Part shown: positions 27,430 through 37,700 of the stretch, in pieces
Position numbering within the stretch: the stretch's first letter is position 1
Layout: each line of letters opens with the position of its first letter
Source of the DNA: Stenotrophomonas sp. ATCM1_4
GTDB taxonomy: Bacteria; Pseudomonadota; Gammaproteobacteria; Xanthomonadales; Xanthomonadaceae
Direction of reading: 5' to 3'
NCBI RefSeq assembly: GCF_004348115.1
Contig: NZ_QPFB01000001.1
Coordinates: 2,868,028-2,932,027, forward strand
DNA: 64,000 nt
Program-made: the position numbers and the translations under genes
Notes under the pieces: generated by a model
What the model was told of the DNA's origin: nothing
The model's input: the letters and a program-made list of their open reading frames with translations, nothing else
Databases searched by the model: none

Positions 27430-28047
27430 ATGCGCAAGACCCTGATTCTGGCCGCCCTGCTGGCCGCCACCCCGTTCGCCGCCGCCGCCGACGAACTGAG
27501 CTACACCTTCGTCGAAGCCGGCTGGACCCAGGTCCGCCTCAACGACAACGACCTGGACGATCCCAAGACCAACGGTGCCTACCTGCGCGGTTCGTACAAC
27601 ATCGCCAAGAACGTCAATGTGTTCGGTGGCTACTCCGCTGTTTCCGAAAGCTACAAGCAGGACGGCTACCGCCTGAAGGTTGAGCTGGCCCAGCCGGAAC
27701 TGGGCATTGGCTACCACATGAACCTGAGCGATCGCGTGGACTTCACCGCCGACGCGGCCTGGGTTCGTGTCGCATTGGAAGCCAAGCTCAGCGGCAATGG
27801 CTACCACGAGCGCGCCAAGGACACGGTCAACGCTGGCCGCATCACCGCCGGCATCCGCGCCAAGCCCTCGCCGCGCACCGAAGCCTGGCTCAAGGGCGGC
27901 GTGATCGATGGCAGCCGCATGGACACCGAGTTCGTCGGCACCCTGGGCGGCCAGGTCAAGTTCAACCAGACCTGGGGCCTGGTCGGCGAGATCCAGCTGT
28001 TCGACGACGTCAGCCAGTACTCGGTTGGCGTTCGCGCCAGCTTCTGA
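27430..28047 (+). CDS. Ax21-family secreted/outer-membrane beta-barrel protein
   Basis: The 205-residue product resembles the Ax21 family of Xanthomonas and Stenotrophomonas, small proteins exported by the general secretory pathway and found in the outer membrane or vesicles. It has a clear signal peptide (MRKTLILAALLAATPFAAAA, cleavage before DELSYTFVEAGW) and alternating strands ending in VGVRASF, a C-terminal phenylalanine typical of outer-membrane barrels. Earlier claims of a signalling or immune-eliciting role for Ax21 were withdrawn, so no such role is proposed. AGAGG lies 6 nt before the ATG. It faces opposite to the riboflavin genes and separates ribD from ribE. Confidence 0.8.
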   Translation: MRKTLILAALLAATPFAAAADELSYTFVEAGWTQVRLNDNDLDDPKTNGAYLRGSYNIAKNVNVFGGYSAVSESYKQDGYRLKVELAQPELGIGYHMNLSDRVDFTADAAWVRVALEAKLSGNGYHERAKDTVNAGRITAGIRAKPSPRTEAWLKGGVIDGSRMDTEFVGTLGGQVKFNQTWGLVGEIQLFDDVSQYSVGVRASF

Positions 28048-28068
28048 TCCCCTCCGGGATCGGCATGC

Positions 28069-28100
28069 AACGGGGGCCGCAAGGCCCCCGTTGTTGTTTC
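28069..28100 (+). terminator. Intrinsic terminator after the Ax21-like gene
   Basis: A perfect 10-bp stem AACGGGGGCC / GGCCCCCGTT with a GCAA tetraloop is followed by GTTGTTTC. It lies 21 nt after the stop codon. Confidence 0.8.
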
Positions 28101-28101
28101 T

Positions 28102-28236
28102 GCAGCAGGAGCGGCCTTGGCCGCGAAGCACGCGGGCTGGCCGTATCTGCAGGAAGCGTGCGCCGATGATCGCGGCAAAGCGCATTCGACGGTGCCGGAA
28201 CCCTTCCCGGCTTCGTGCCTGAAGGCGCTCCTGCCG
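28102..28236. repeat. REPIN-like pair of inverted REP elements
   Basis: A REP-like sequence (GCAGGAGCGGCCTTGGCCGC, 28105-28124 and its GAAGC end) is matched by an inverted relative at 28211-28236 (reverse strand GGCAGGAGCGCCTTCAGGC). Both share the GCAGGAGCG head and an imperfect hairpin. About 80 nt lie between them. This matches the REPIN layout seen in Pseudomonas and Stenotrophomonas; no RAYT transposase gene is in the window. Confidence 0.55.
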
Positions 28237-28247
28237 CAGGACCGCGG

Positions 28248-29333
28248 CTACAGGCGCAACAGCAGGCGCAGGTCCTTGCCGAGCATGCGCGCGTCGATCG
28301 TCTCCAGCGCCATTGCCTGCGTCATGTGCTCGATGCCCAGTCCCGCCAGCAGCGGCCGGGCCCCGTCGCCCATCAACAGCGGGGCGATGTAGAGCAGCAG
28401 TTCGTCGGCCAGGCCGGCCTTGAGCAACGCGCCGCACAGGGTGGGGCCCGCTTCCACATGGACTTCGTTGATGCCGCGTGCGCCCAGCAGGGCCATCACC
28501 GCATGCAGGTCGAAGCGGCCATCCTCGCCCAACGGCGCGGTGGCGAACTCCGCCCCTTCCAGGCAGGGCGCAGCCAGTGCCGCATCGTGCAGGTACAGGG
28601 TGGGTGCGTCGCCTTCGCGCACCCGCGCGCGTTCGAGCGTGCGCAGCCGTGCATCGAGCACCACGCGCAGCGGCGGCAGGAACTGGCCGTGTTCCGGGCG
28701 CGCGGTCAGCTGCGGGTCGTCGGCCAGCACCGTGGCCGCACCGGTCAGGATGGCGCCGGCGCGGGCCCGCCAGTGCTGTACGTCGGCACGTGCCGCCTCA
28801 CCGGTGATCCACTTGGACTCACCATTGGCCATGGCGGTGCGCCCGTCCAGGCTGCCGGCCAACTTGACCCGCACGAACGGCCGGCCGCGTTCCACCCGCG
28901 ACAGGAAGCCACGGTTGAGCGCGCGTGCCGTGTCGGCCATCAGGCCCACCGCCACCTCGATGCCGGCCTGACGCAGCAGCGCGAAGCCCCCGCCATCCAC
29001 ATCCGGGAACGGGTCGTCCATCGCCGCCACCACCCGCGCCACGCCCGCCTCGATCAGCGCCAATGCACACGGTGGCGTGCGGCCGTAATGGGCGCAGGGC
29101 TCCAACGTGACATAGGCAGTGGCCCCGCGTGCGCGCTCGCCGGCCGCGCGCAGGGCGAACACCTCGGCATGCGGCCCGCCGGCACGCTGGTGCCAGCCTT
29201 CACCCACCACCTCGTCACCGTGCGCGATCACGCAGCCGACCATCGGATTGGGCCGCGTGGTCCAGGCCGCCTGTTCGGCCAGGCGCAGCGCGCGGGCCAT
29301 CAGCAGGTGATCGGTGGCGGTGAACGGGCTCAT
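28248..29333 (-). CDS. ribD: Bifunctional riboflavin deaminase/reductase RibD
   Basis: RibD deaminates and then reduces the pyrimidine intermediate of riboflavin synthesis. The 361-residue product has an N-terminal zinc deaminase domain with HAE (His55, Glu57) and PCAHYGRTPPC (Cys80, Cys89), and a C-terminal reductase domain with VRVKLAGSLDGRTA, GAATVLADDPQLT and EVHVEAGPTLCGALL. GGAG stands 6 nt before the ATG chosen; upstream codons add an unrelated leader. It is on the same strand as the other rib genes but 1.2 kb upstream of ribE and not behind the riboswitch. Confidence 0.96.
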   Translation of the reverse strand: MSPFTATDHLLMARALRLAEQAAWTTRPNPMVGCVIAHGDEVVGEGWHQRAGGPHAEVFALRAAGERARGATAYVTLEPCAHYGRTPPCALALIEAGVARVVAAMDDPFPDVDGGGFALLRQAGIEVAVGLMADTARALNRGFLSRVERGRPFVRVKLAGSLDGRTAMANGESKWITGEAARADVQHWRARAGAILTGAATVLADDPQLTARPEHGQFLPPLRVVLDARLRTLERARVREGDAPTLYLHDAALAAPCLEGAEFATAPLGEDGRFDLHAVMALLGARGINEVHVEAGPTLCGALLKAGLADELLLYIAPLLMGDGARPLLAGLGIEHMTQAMALETIDARMLGKDLRLLLRL

Positions 29334-29451
29334 GCGGGACTCCAAGGGATGCTGCGTGCGATGACGGCAACCGGCGGGAACGACGATCCGGACGTGCCTG
29401 GCGTGCAAGTTTACGCGTGCCGCCACCTGCCCCGCCGGCCATGCGTGGGAC

Positions 29452-29919
29452 TCAGCCTTGCCGCGTCCGGATTTCCATCACGGTGATGGCCAACGGCCCC
29501 AACTGCAGTTCGGCGTGCACCCGCCAGCCAAGGCCCTGGTACCAGGGCACCATCGGCGCCTCGCAGTACAGGTACAGCGTCGGCACACCCAGGCCAGCGG
29601 CCTGGGCGACGCAATGCCGTACCAACGCCGCACCCACGCCCATCCCGCGTGCGCGGGGCTGCACGTACAACGATGCCAACCACGGCGACCACCCGCGGAT
29701 CTGCTCATGGTCGTCATGCAGCAGGCTGACCGAGCCCAGCCAGCCCTGCCCGTCCTCGACCAGCCAGCTGCACGGAACAGCATCGCGCTGCTGCGCGCGC
29801 AGTTCGGCTTCGGCCTGGGCAACGGTCCAATCGGGCAGCAGGCCGCCGAAGGCCTGCACATGGGCCGCCGCCAGCGCCGGCAGGTGTTCGGGGCGGTCAA
29901 GCAGATTGACGATCAACAT
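29452..29919 (-). CDS. GNAT-family N-acetyltransferase
   Basis: The 155-residue product is a single GNAT domain. The acetyl-CoA site is LYVQPRARGMGVGAALVRHC with the R/QxxGxG/A pattern, preceded by GWLGSVSLLHDD and followed by PTLYLYCEAPMVPWYQGLGW, the last strand and helix of the fold. The substrate cannot be told. It lies between ribD and a secreted unknown protein on the same strand. Confidence 0.88.
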   Translation of the reverse strand: MLIVNLLDRPEHLPALAAAHVQAFGGLLPDWTVAQAEAELRAQQRDAVPCSWLVEDGQGWLGSVSLLHDDHEQIRGWSPWLASLYVQPRARGMGVGAALVRHCVAQAAGLGVPTLYLYCEAPMVPWYQGLGWRVHAELQLGPLAITVMEIRTRQG

Positions 29920-29977
29920 CCGTACTCACGAAATCAAATGGCAGAACCGGTCAGGCCCACTGCGCAACGGCCAGCGT

Positions 29978-30766
29978 TCACGGCCGCTGGTAACGCCCGC
30001 GCTCACGTTCGTCCCCCGGCCAGACCGGCACCAATGCCTTGTCTTCGACACGCAGGAAGGTCGGCATCGGCGCATCGCCCCCGGCGCTCAGGGCTTCCAC
30101 ATCCAGCCGCATCAACAGTGGCCAGCGCGCGTCCCCGTCCACCGCCATCCAGGTCATCGGCATGCCGCTGCGCGGCCAACGTGCCCCCACCTGCACCGGC
30201 ATGCCCGGGCGCGGCGCGAACAGGGCTGCGCCGCGCTCGGCCTGTACCGTCTGTTCCTGGCCATCGGGCCAGCGCAAGGCGACTTCGAGGCCATCGGCGC
30301 TCACGCCATGGCTGACCTCGAATGCATAGACCAGCAGGCGATCGCCCTGGTCCGGCATCGGGTACTTGTCCATGTCCGCATAGGTCGCGCGCGCCTGCTC
30401 GTCACCGTCACGCCGCAGCAGCTGGAACGGCACCTGGGCGCCCTGCTCCCTCGCCATTCCCACGCAGTCCCCGTTGCGCCACCAGCGCCCCTGGGCGGCG
30501 AAATCCATTGCTCCGTAGGCCAGCATCCACTGGAAGCGCCCGTCCGCGCCGAGTACCAGCTCCGAGCCCACTTCCTGCAGGCCGGAAAGGTAGTAGTGGC
30601 CCGCGACCGCGCTCGATTCCGCCGATGGCCGCTGCGATGGCTCCGGGCACACGCCGGCGTGGGGAGGGTCCGCCGCCAGCACCGGCAACGGAACGGCCAA
30701 CGTCAGCAGCATGCCCAGCCGCCGCCACCTGTTCCGCACCGTCCGGATCTTCTGGCCTGGCATCAC
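29978..30766 (-). CDS. Hypothetical secreted protein
   Basis: I do not recognise this family. The 262-residue product has a twin-basic N-terminus and hydrophobic core (RRLGMLLTLAVPLPVLAADP) that reads as a Sec signal peptide cleaved near residue 32, so it is periplasmic or exported. The mature part begins with a compact domain (SSAVAGHYYLSGLQEVGSEL, LGADGRFQWMLAYGAMDFAA, QGRWWRNGD) that recalls lipocalin-like or META-like small beta barrels. A second domain follows. It lies 34 nt downstream of nrdR and may share its transcript. Confidence 0.75.
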   Translation of the reverse strand: MMPGQKIRTVRNRWRRLGMLLTLAVPLPVLAADPPHAGVCPEPSQRPSAESSAVAGHYYLSGLQEVGSELVLGADGRFQWMLAYGAMDFAAQGRWWRNGDCVGMAREQGAQVPFQLLRRDGDEQARATYADMDKYPMPDQGDRLLVYAFEVSHGVSADGLEVALRWPDGQEQTVQAERGAALFAPRPGMPVQVGARWPRSGMPMTWMAVDGDARWPLLMRLDVEALSAGGDAPMPTFLRVEDKALVPVWPGDERERGRYQRP

Positions 30767-30800
30767 CGTGTCTTCCTGTCATGCCGTGGCGGACACGGCT

Positions 30801-31334
30801 TCACCGCCTGACCGGCTTTGCCGCCTTGCCGTCCGGCGCATCGGCCACCTCCAGCAACGGCAGCTGGCCCTCGTCGGTCGGGTGGTCACGCTCGAGCTTC
30901 TCGATTTCGTCGCGGAAGTCGGCCACGTCCTCGAAACTGCGGTACACCGAGGCAAAGCGCACGTAGCCGACATGGTCGAGCTTGCGCAGTTCATCCATCA
31001 CGAAACCGCCGACCTTGATCGACGGTACTTCGCGCTCGCCGCACATGCGCAGCTGGTGGACGACCGCACGCACGGCGGCCTCGATGCGCTCCTCCGACAC
31101 CGGGCGCTTCTGCAGCGCGCGGTCGAAGCCCACCCGCAGCTTGCGCGCGTCGAACGCCTCCCGGCCCCCATCGCTCTTGATGATCACCGGCAGCTTCAGC
31201 TCGATGGTTTCCAGCGTGCTGAAGCGCTCGCCACAGGCCTCGCAGCCACGGCGGCGGCGGATGGTGGCGCCATCCTCGGAAACGCGCGAGTCGATGACGC
31301 GGGTGTCGGTGTGTTGGCAGAACGGGCAGTGCAT
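30801..31334 (-). CDS. nrdR: Transcriptional repressor NrdR
   Basis: NrdR senses ATP/dATP and represses ribonucleotide reductase genes. The 177-residue product has the zinc ribbon with Cys3, Cys6, Cys31 and Cys34 ([25 protein letters not shown]), followed by an ATP-cone domain ([20 protein letters not shown] onward). It is slightly longer than usual, with a C-terminal extension rich in charged residues. The glyA-nrdR-ribD neighbourhood is common in Xanthomonadaceae. Confidence 0.97.
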   Translation of the reverse strand: MHCPFCQHTDTRVIDSRVSEDGATIRRRRGCEACGERFSTLETIELKLPVIIKSDGGREAFDARKLRVGFDRALQKRPVSEERIEAAVRAVVHQLRMCGEREVPSIKVGGFVMDELRKLDHVGYVRFASVYRSFEDVADFRDEIEKLERDHPTDEGQLPLLEVADAPDGKAAKPVRR

Positions 31335-31505
31335 CTATCTCGCCTTGAACATCGTGCGCCGACAGCACGGCGCGGGAAATACTACAACGCAGATACAGCA
31401 AACCCCGGGATGGAGCAAGGCTGCCCGGCCCGGGGTCTGGCCGCCATCACCGCGGCGGTCCCTTCAACGAACCAGTGCCTGCACAGAGCCGGCACCGGTA
31501 AACCG

Positions 31506-32759
31506 TCAACCGTAAACCGGGTACTGACGGCACTGCAGGGTGACGTTCTCACGCACGCCGGCAATGACGTTCTCATCGCCCGGGTTGTCCAGCACGTCGG
31601 CAATCCAGTTGGCCAGCGCCACGCAGTCCGCTTCCTTGTAGCCGCGGGTGGTGATGGCCGGGGTGCCCAGGCGCAGGCCCGAGGTCACGAACGGCGAACG
31701 CGGGTCGTTCGGCACCGAGTTCTTGTTGACAGTGATGTGGGCCTTGCCCAGCGCGGCCTCGGCGTCCTTGCCGGACACCTCCTTGCCGATCATGTCCACC
31801 AGCATCAGGTGGTTCTGGGTGCCGCCGGAGACGATCTTGTAACCGCGCGAAATCAGCGTGGTGGCCATCGCCTGGGCGTTCTTCACCACCTGCTGCTGGT
31901 AGGCCTTGAATTCCGGCTCCAGCGCTTCCTTGAAGGCCACCGCCTTGGCCGCGATGACGTGCATCAGCGGGCCACCCTGGATGCCCGGGAACACGATCGA
32001 CTGCAGCTTCTTCTCGATTTCCTCGCCCGCGTCCTTGGCGATGATGATGCCGCCACGCGGACCGCGCAGGGTCTTGTGGGTGGTGGAGGTCACCACGTGG
32101 GCGTGTTCGATCGGGTTCGGGTAGACGCCGGCGGCAACCAGGCCGGCCACGTGCGCCATGTCCACGAACAGATAGGCACCGACCTTGTCGGCGATGGCGC
32201 GGAAGCGCGCCCAGTCCACGACCTGCGAGTAGGCCGAGAAGCCGGCCACGACCATCTTCGGCTTGTGCTCCAGCGCCAGGCGCTCGACTTCGTCGTAATC
32301 GATCAGGCCCTGTTCGTTCACGCCGTACTGGATGGCATTGAAGATCTTGCCCGAGGCGTTGACCTTGGCCCCGTGGGTCAGGTGGCCGCCATGGGCCAGG
32401 CTCATGCCCAGGATGGTGTCGCCCGGCTGCAGCAGCGCGAAGTAGACGGCCTGGTTGGCCTGCGAGCCGCTGTGCGGCTGCACGTTGGCGTAATCGGCGC
32501 CGAACAGCTGCTTGAGGCGGTCGATGGCCAGCTTCTCGGCGATGTCCACGTACTCGCAACCGCCGTAGTAGCGCTTGCCCGGGTAACCCTCGGCGTACTT
32601 GTTGGTCAGCTGGCTGCCCTGGGCTTCCATCACCGCCGGGCTGGCGTAGTTCTCGCTGGCGATCAGCTCGACATGGTCTTCCTGGCGCTGGCACTCATCG
32701 GCGATGGCCTTGGCCAGTTCAGGGTCGTAGGACGCAATACGGACTTCACGCGAGTACAT
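31506..32759 (-). CDS. glyA: Serine hydroxymethyltransferase GlyA
   Basis: GlyA is the PLP enzyme that converts serine and tetrahydrofolate into glycine and methylene-tetrahydrofolate. The 417-residue product carries [66 protein letters not shown] and the PLP lysine motif [14 protein letters not shown]. Length is standard. A TACAAT (32799-32794, minus) lies 35 nt upstream of the ATG as a likely -10. A CRP/Clp-type palindrome in the same 237-nt intergenic region could influence it as well as the divergent TPS genes. Confidence 0.98.
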   Translation of the reverse strand: MYSREVRIASYDPELAKAIADECQRQEDHVELIASENYASPAVMEAQGSQLTNKYAEGYPGKRYYGGCEYVDIAEKLAIDRLKQLFGADYANVQPHSGSQANQAVYFALLQPGDTILGMSLAHGGHLTHGAKVNASGKIFNAIQYGVNEQGLIDYDEVERLALEHKPKMVVAGFSAYSQVVDWARFRAIADKVGAYLFVDMAHVAGLVAAGVYPNPIEHAHVVTSTTHKTLRGPRGGIIIAKDAGEEIEKKLQSIVFPGIQGGPLMHVIAAKAVAFKEALEPEFKAYQQQVVKNAQAMATTLISRGYKIVSGGTQNHLMLVDMIGKEVSGKDAEAALGKAHITVNKNSVPNDPRSPFVTSGLRLGTPAITTRGYKEADCVALANWIADVLDNPGDENVIAGVRENVTLQCRQYPVYG

Positions 32760-32866
32760 CGTCAGCTCCAGGAGATGGGCGAGGGAACTGCCGATTGTAG
32801 CCGTTCCTGCGGGCCCGCCCCCGCGCGCGGGGCTGCCTTCCCGGCATCACCCATTCGCCGACAAAT

Positions 32867-32882
32867 AGTGAGCCAAGTCACA
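32867..32882 (+). promoter_or_regulatory. CRP/Clp-type palindrome upstream of the TPS genes
   Basis: AGTGA-GCCAAG-TCACA matches the TGTGA-N6-TCACA consensus in nine of ten defined positions and has AAAT and TTT flanks as in strong CRP sites. Xanthomonads use the CRP-like protein Clp, which binds the same consensus and is released by cyclic di-GMP. It lies 115 nt upstream of the TpsB start and 108 nt upstream of the glyA start on the other strand. Confidence 0.6.
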
Positions 32883-32996
32883 TTTCGAAGCAATTACCTG
32901 AATTCGCTGATCGATCCTGCCGGCTTCTTACGGTTAACAGGGTACAGGCGGGCGTTTGCCGCCTGCCCCTGATCGATCTCCAAGGAACACGTCCCG

Positions 32997-34691
32997 ATGC
33001 CCCGCCCCGCCTGCAGCACGCATGAGTCCCTCCCCCCACGCCGGATCGCCCCGGTCCGCGCGACGCTGCTGGCCGTGGCCCTGGCTGGCCTGGCGGCCAC
33101 GCTGTCCGTGCCGGCACAGGCGGCCGATCCGTCACCGGCCGTGGCAACGGTCCAGGTCGCCCGGGTCCAGGTGGAGGGGGTGGGTGAACACCCCGACAGC
33201 GGCATCAGCCCGGCGGGGATCGAGGCGCTGGCCAATCAGGCACTGCGCGCGCTCGGCCCGGATCAGCCCCTGGACCTGAGCTTGGCCCAGATCGAGCAGA
33301 TCACCGCGCGCATCACCCAGGCCTACCGGGATGCGGGTTTCCTGGTATCGGTGGTCTACATCCCGCCCCAGCAGGTCGGCGACAGCCAGACGCTGACGCT
33401 GAAAGTGATGGAAGGCCGGGTCGGCCGGGTGCTGGTACAGGGCAGCCAGCGCTACCGCGAAGATCAGCTCACCGCCAGCAGCCTTGGGCTGATTGGCCGG
33501 CCGTTGCGCCGCAACGAACTCGACCGCGCCCTGCTCTACGCGCGTGACCTGCCCGGCGTATCGGTCACCTCGGTCCTGCAGGCAGGCCAGAACCCCGGCG
33601 AAACCGACATCGTGCTGGTGGCCACCGACAGCGCGCGCCCGTACGAGATCACCGCCGGGCTGAGCAACCACGGCACCGACAGCACCGGCAAGTACCGGGC
33701 CGAGCTGGGCATCAGCGCATTCAACGCATTGGGCGCGGGCGATGTGCTGGCCGCCAGCATCGGCTACGGGTTGGACCCGGCCGACAGCTGGCAGGCGGCA
33801 CTGTCACTCAGTGTGCCTTCGGCACAGGTGCAGGGACTGAGCGCCATCGCCGGCGTCAGCCGCAGCGAGATGGAGTTGAACACCGGCCCGTTGGCGGCGT
33901 TGGAAATCACCGGCCCCACCACGATGTTCTACGCCGGCAGCGACTGGAAATTCATCCAGCGCGCCAACCTGCAGGTGCAGGCCTCGGCACGCTGGATCCA
34001 CGAGGATTCCAAGCTCGAAGGGCTCGGCTTCCTGCTCTCGCGCCACACCTTTGACGTCCTGGACGCCGGCCTGAGCCTGCGCCATACCGACCACCGCTGG
34101 CGCGGCATGAACCTGGCCCAGGTGTCGCTGCGCAAGTCGGTCAATGACGAATCCTCGCCGATGAACTGGCTGTACACCTCGCACGCGCCGTACTTCTGGG
34201 TGGCCCGGGCAAGCGTGGCGCGCCTGCAGGCCCTGCCCCACGACCAGCGCCTGCTGCTGCGTGGCAGCGCGCAGTTCACCGATGACGCGCTGACACCGAT
34301 GGAGCAGTTCAGCGTAGGCGGCCCCACCAGCGTGCGTGCCTACCCGCTGTCCACGGCGCTGGGCGACCGTGGCGTGCATGCCAGTTTCGAGTACCAGGTC
34401 AGCGCCCCGGGCTTCGCCAACAAGCCCTCGCCGTTCAATGGCCGCCGCTGGGGTGACCTGCTTGATGTGAATCTGTTCTACGACTGGGGCCGCACTTCGC
34501 CGGCGCCGGACAACCGCCGCTTGGGCGCATTGCCCATCACGCTCGAAGGTGCCGGCCTTGGCCTTGGCCTGCGCCTGCCGTGGCAGCCGGAACTGCGCCT
34601 GGACGTGAGCGCGGCCAAACCCACCGGAAGCTACCGCGGCAGCGACGGCCGCAGCACCCAGTACTGGGCGCGCATCAGCACTACTTTCTGA
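32997..34691 (+). CDS. Two-partner secretion outer-membrane transporter (TpsB, ShlB/FhaC family)
   Basis: TpsB proteins are Omp85-superfamily pores that move one TpsA exoprotein across the outer membrane. The 564-residue product has a long signal peptide (cleaved near residue 42, PAQA), two POTRA domains (about 50-130 and 131-205, with PPQQVGDSQTLTLKVMEGRVG), and a 16-strand barrel ending in Phe (ARISTTF). The L6 loop motif is FSVGGPTSVRAY, the family version of VRGF/Y. AAGGAA precedes the ATG. The stop is 10 nt before the tpsA ATG, so both genes form one operon. Confidence 0.93.
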   Translation: MPRPACSTHESLPPRRIAPVRATLLAVALAGLAATLSVPAQAADPSPAVATVQVARVQVEGVGEHPDSGISPAGIEALANQALRALGPDQPLDLSLAQIEQITARITQAYRDAGFLVSVVYIPPQQVGDSQTLTLKVMEGRVGRVLVQGSQRYREDQLTASSLGLIGRPLRRNELDRALLYARDLPGVSVTSVLQAGQNPGETDIVLVATDSARPYEITAGLSNHGTDSTGKYRAELGISAFNALGAGDVLAASIGYGLDPADSWQAALSLSVPSAQVQGLSAIAGVSRSEMELNTGPLAALEITGPTTMFYAGSDWKFIQRANLQVQASARWIHEDSKLEGLGFLLSRHTFDVLDAGLSLRHTDHRWRGMNLAQVSLRKSVNDESSPMNWLYTSHAPYFWVARASVARLQALPHDQRLLLRGSAQFTDDALTPMEQFSVGGPTSVRAYPLSTALGDRGVHASFEYQVSAPGFANKPSPFNGRRWGDLLDVNLFYDWGRTSPAPDNRRLGALPITLEGAGLGLGLRLPWQPELRLDVSAAKPTGSYRGSDGRSTQYWARISTTF

Positions 34692-34701
34692 GGACACCGC
34701 C

Positions 34702-37700
34702 ATGAATCGCATTTACCGCCTTGTGTTCAACAGCGCACTGCGCCAGGTCCAGGTGGCGTCGGAAGCTGCCAGCGGTGGCCGGATCGTCGCCCGTGGCCGA
34801 CGCACGCAGGCGCTCGATCGCCCACGGTTGAAACCACTTGTCCTGGCCCTGGCGCTGGCCTGGGCAGGTGGCGCACAGGCCCAGGTGCTGCCGAGCAATC
34901 CGGTTGTGGTGCAGGGCACGGTAAGCATCGCCAATACCCCCAACACACTGCAGGTGACGCAGACCGGCAACCGCGCGCTGATCAACTGGAGCAACTTCAG
35001 CATCGGCCAGAACGGCACGGTGAACTTCATCACCCACAATCCGTCCGCGGTCACGTTGAATGTCGTGATCGGAAATCTGGCCAGCCAGATCGACGGCGTG
35101 CTGAATTCCGATGGCCATGTATTCCTGATCAATCCGAACGGCATCACCTTCGGTGGCAATGCGCACGTCAACGTTGCCGGGCTGCTCGCCACGACGTTGT
35201 CGCTGCAGGACCCGGACGTTCCCATCTACGATTTCCGGCGTGGCGCACATCCGGGCGCGGCGGTGTTGAACCATGGCCAGATCAACGCCAATGGTGGCCC
35301 GGTGCTGCTGGCAGGGGCGGCCGTTGGCAACTACGGCACCATCCAGGGGGGCCACATCGGCCTGGTCGCCGCGGACCGGATGGTGGCGTCCTACGATCCT
35401 GCCGCGGGCATGAGCTACTACATCGTCGATGCCGTGGATGACGCCCCGCTGGGGCCGGGTCCGGTGCTGGTCAACACCGGCACCTTGCAGGCTTCGCAGG
35501 TCAACCTGCTGGCGCGTGTGCCGACGGGCAGCAGTGCGATCGCGCTCAACATGGGGGGCGTGATCGTCACCGATACGCTGGTGGCCAATGCCGGTGGCGG
35601 CGCCCTGGCAGTGGGAGCGAACATCGAGGCCACGCAGACCAGCCTCATCAGCGATGGCTCGCTGCAGCAGACGGGCGGCACCATCGATACCAACACGCTG
35701 GCGCTGCAGACCGGCGGCGGTGCATCGTTGAACGCCAGCGGCAACACCGTTTCGTTCATTGAAGGCAGCGTCGGCACCAACCTGGTGTTGGGCAACAACC
35801 GGACCCTGTCGCAGCTGGGTGCGCTGAGCGTCGGAGGTGACGCCACCTTCAACAATGGCCCGCATGCGATCACCCTGAGCAACGCCAACAACACGTTCTC
35901 GGGCGGGGTGAGGCTGGAAGGCGGTACCACCACGATTTCCAGCAACGGTGTGCTCAAGCTGCGCGCGGCCGAAGTGCAGTCGCTGACGGCATCCGCCATC
36001 GGCATCGAACTCAATGGCTCCTTCAACAGCACCGGTGACCAGGCCTACAACGGCGAGGTGACACTGACCGGCAATGCCAGCCTGTCATCGAGTGCCGGGA
36101 ACATCGCGTTCAACGGTTCCGTCAACGGCGGTGGCAACCTGCGGGTCGATGCGAAGGACGAAGTGCGCTTCGGCGGGATCGTCGGAGGGGCTACCCGGCT
36201 GGGGAGCGTGGAGGTGGTGAGCGGTGATGCCACCCTGAACGGGAGTGTGTATACGTGGGGCATGCAGCGCTACGCCGATGCCGTGAGGCTCGGCGGCAGC
36301 GTGTCGCTGAGCAGCAGCCTGGGCAGCGACATCGTGTTCGGCAGCACCATCGATGGTGCTTACAACCTGCTGGTACAGACCGATGGCACGACCCGGTTCG
36401 GGGGCACGGTCGGCGGCAGCTCGGCGCTGGCCACCCTGCGGCAGGACGGGGGAACCTTCGAGCTTGGCGCGAATGTCAATACCATCGGCCTGCAGACCTA
36501 TGAGAAGGTCAAGCTTGTCGGCGATGTCAACGTGGCCAGCCTGGGCGGTGGCGACATCCGCTTTGATGGGGCGGTCAACGGAGGGCATGCATTGGCGACC
36601 TCCACCACCGGTCAAACGTATTTCACGGGTTCCGTTGGCGGGTTGGACGCATTGACGTCGCTGACCGCCGGTGGTGGTGGCGTGACGCTGCTGGGCGGCA
36701 ATGTGACCACCACGGGCAATCAGCGCTACCTCGATGCAGCAATGCTGGTCGGCAACAGTACGCTGACCAGTACCGGCTCCGGCACCATTCAATTCAGCAA
36801 GCGACTCGACGGCAACTTCAACCTGGCGGTGAACACGGCCGGGCAGAGCATTTTCGATGGCACTGTCGGCTTCTATACGCCACTGTTGTCCTTCAGCAGT
36901 GATCTGCCAGGCAGCACGCGGATCGGCACCCAGTTCCGCAGCGTGGGTGGCATCGTGTTCAACGATATGCTGGAGCTGGGTGCGAATACGGTGGTGACCA
37001 GCACCACCGGCAGCGTCCGGTTTGGCAACATGATCTCCGGTGGCGGCTGGGACCTGCGCGTTGGCGGGGCGACCGGAACGCGCTTCGACAATGATGTCCA
37101 GGCCAACATGCTCACCGTGGAAGGCAACGGCACCACCACGCTGGCGGGGGATGTCACCGTCGCGGATGCGGCGCAGTTCAACCGCCCGGTGCTGCTTGCC
37201 GGTGACGTGGCAGTGAGCGGGCAGAGCGTCGTCTTTGGCGGAAGCATCGATGGCGGGCACGCACTGGACATCACCGCCGCGGCGGTGAATGTCGCCAGCC
37301 ACATCGGCGGCAGCACCCCGCTGGCCTCCCTGGCCGTGGACGCCGGCACGCTTGCGTTGTCCGGGACGGTGACGACCAGCGGCGCATTGTCGTTGGTATC
37401 CACCGGCAATCTGGTCCAGGCCGGAGCATTCCAGGCCGGTGGTCCGGCCAGCTTCCAATCCGACGGCGACATCACCCTGGAAAACGCGGGCAACCGCTTT
37501 TCCGGCAAGGTCACGTTGAGCGGTGAGGACGTGAGCCTGTATGCCAGCAGCGGGCTGGACATGGACGGTGTGCAGGCGGAAACGCTGGTCGCGACGGCGG
37601 TCGGACGCCTGGATCTGTCCGATGCCGTGGTCAACGGCGATGTGACGTTGACGGGCGATGGGCTGGGGTTAGCGCAGGTACACGTGGGCGGCGACCTGGT

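Noticed and set aside
27430-28047. Ax21-like protein as a quorum signal or immune elicitor
   Set aside because: The claims about Ax21 signalling were withdrawn; only a secreted outer-membrane-type protein is supported by the sequence.
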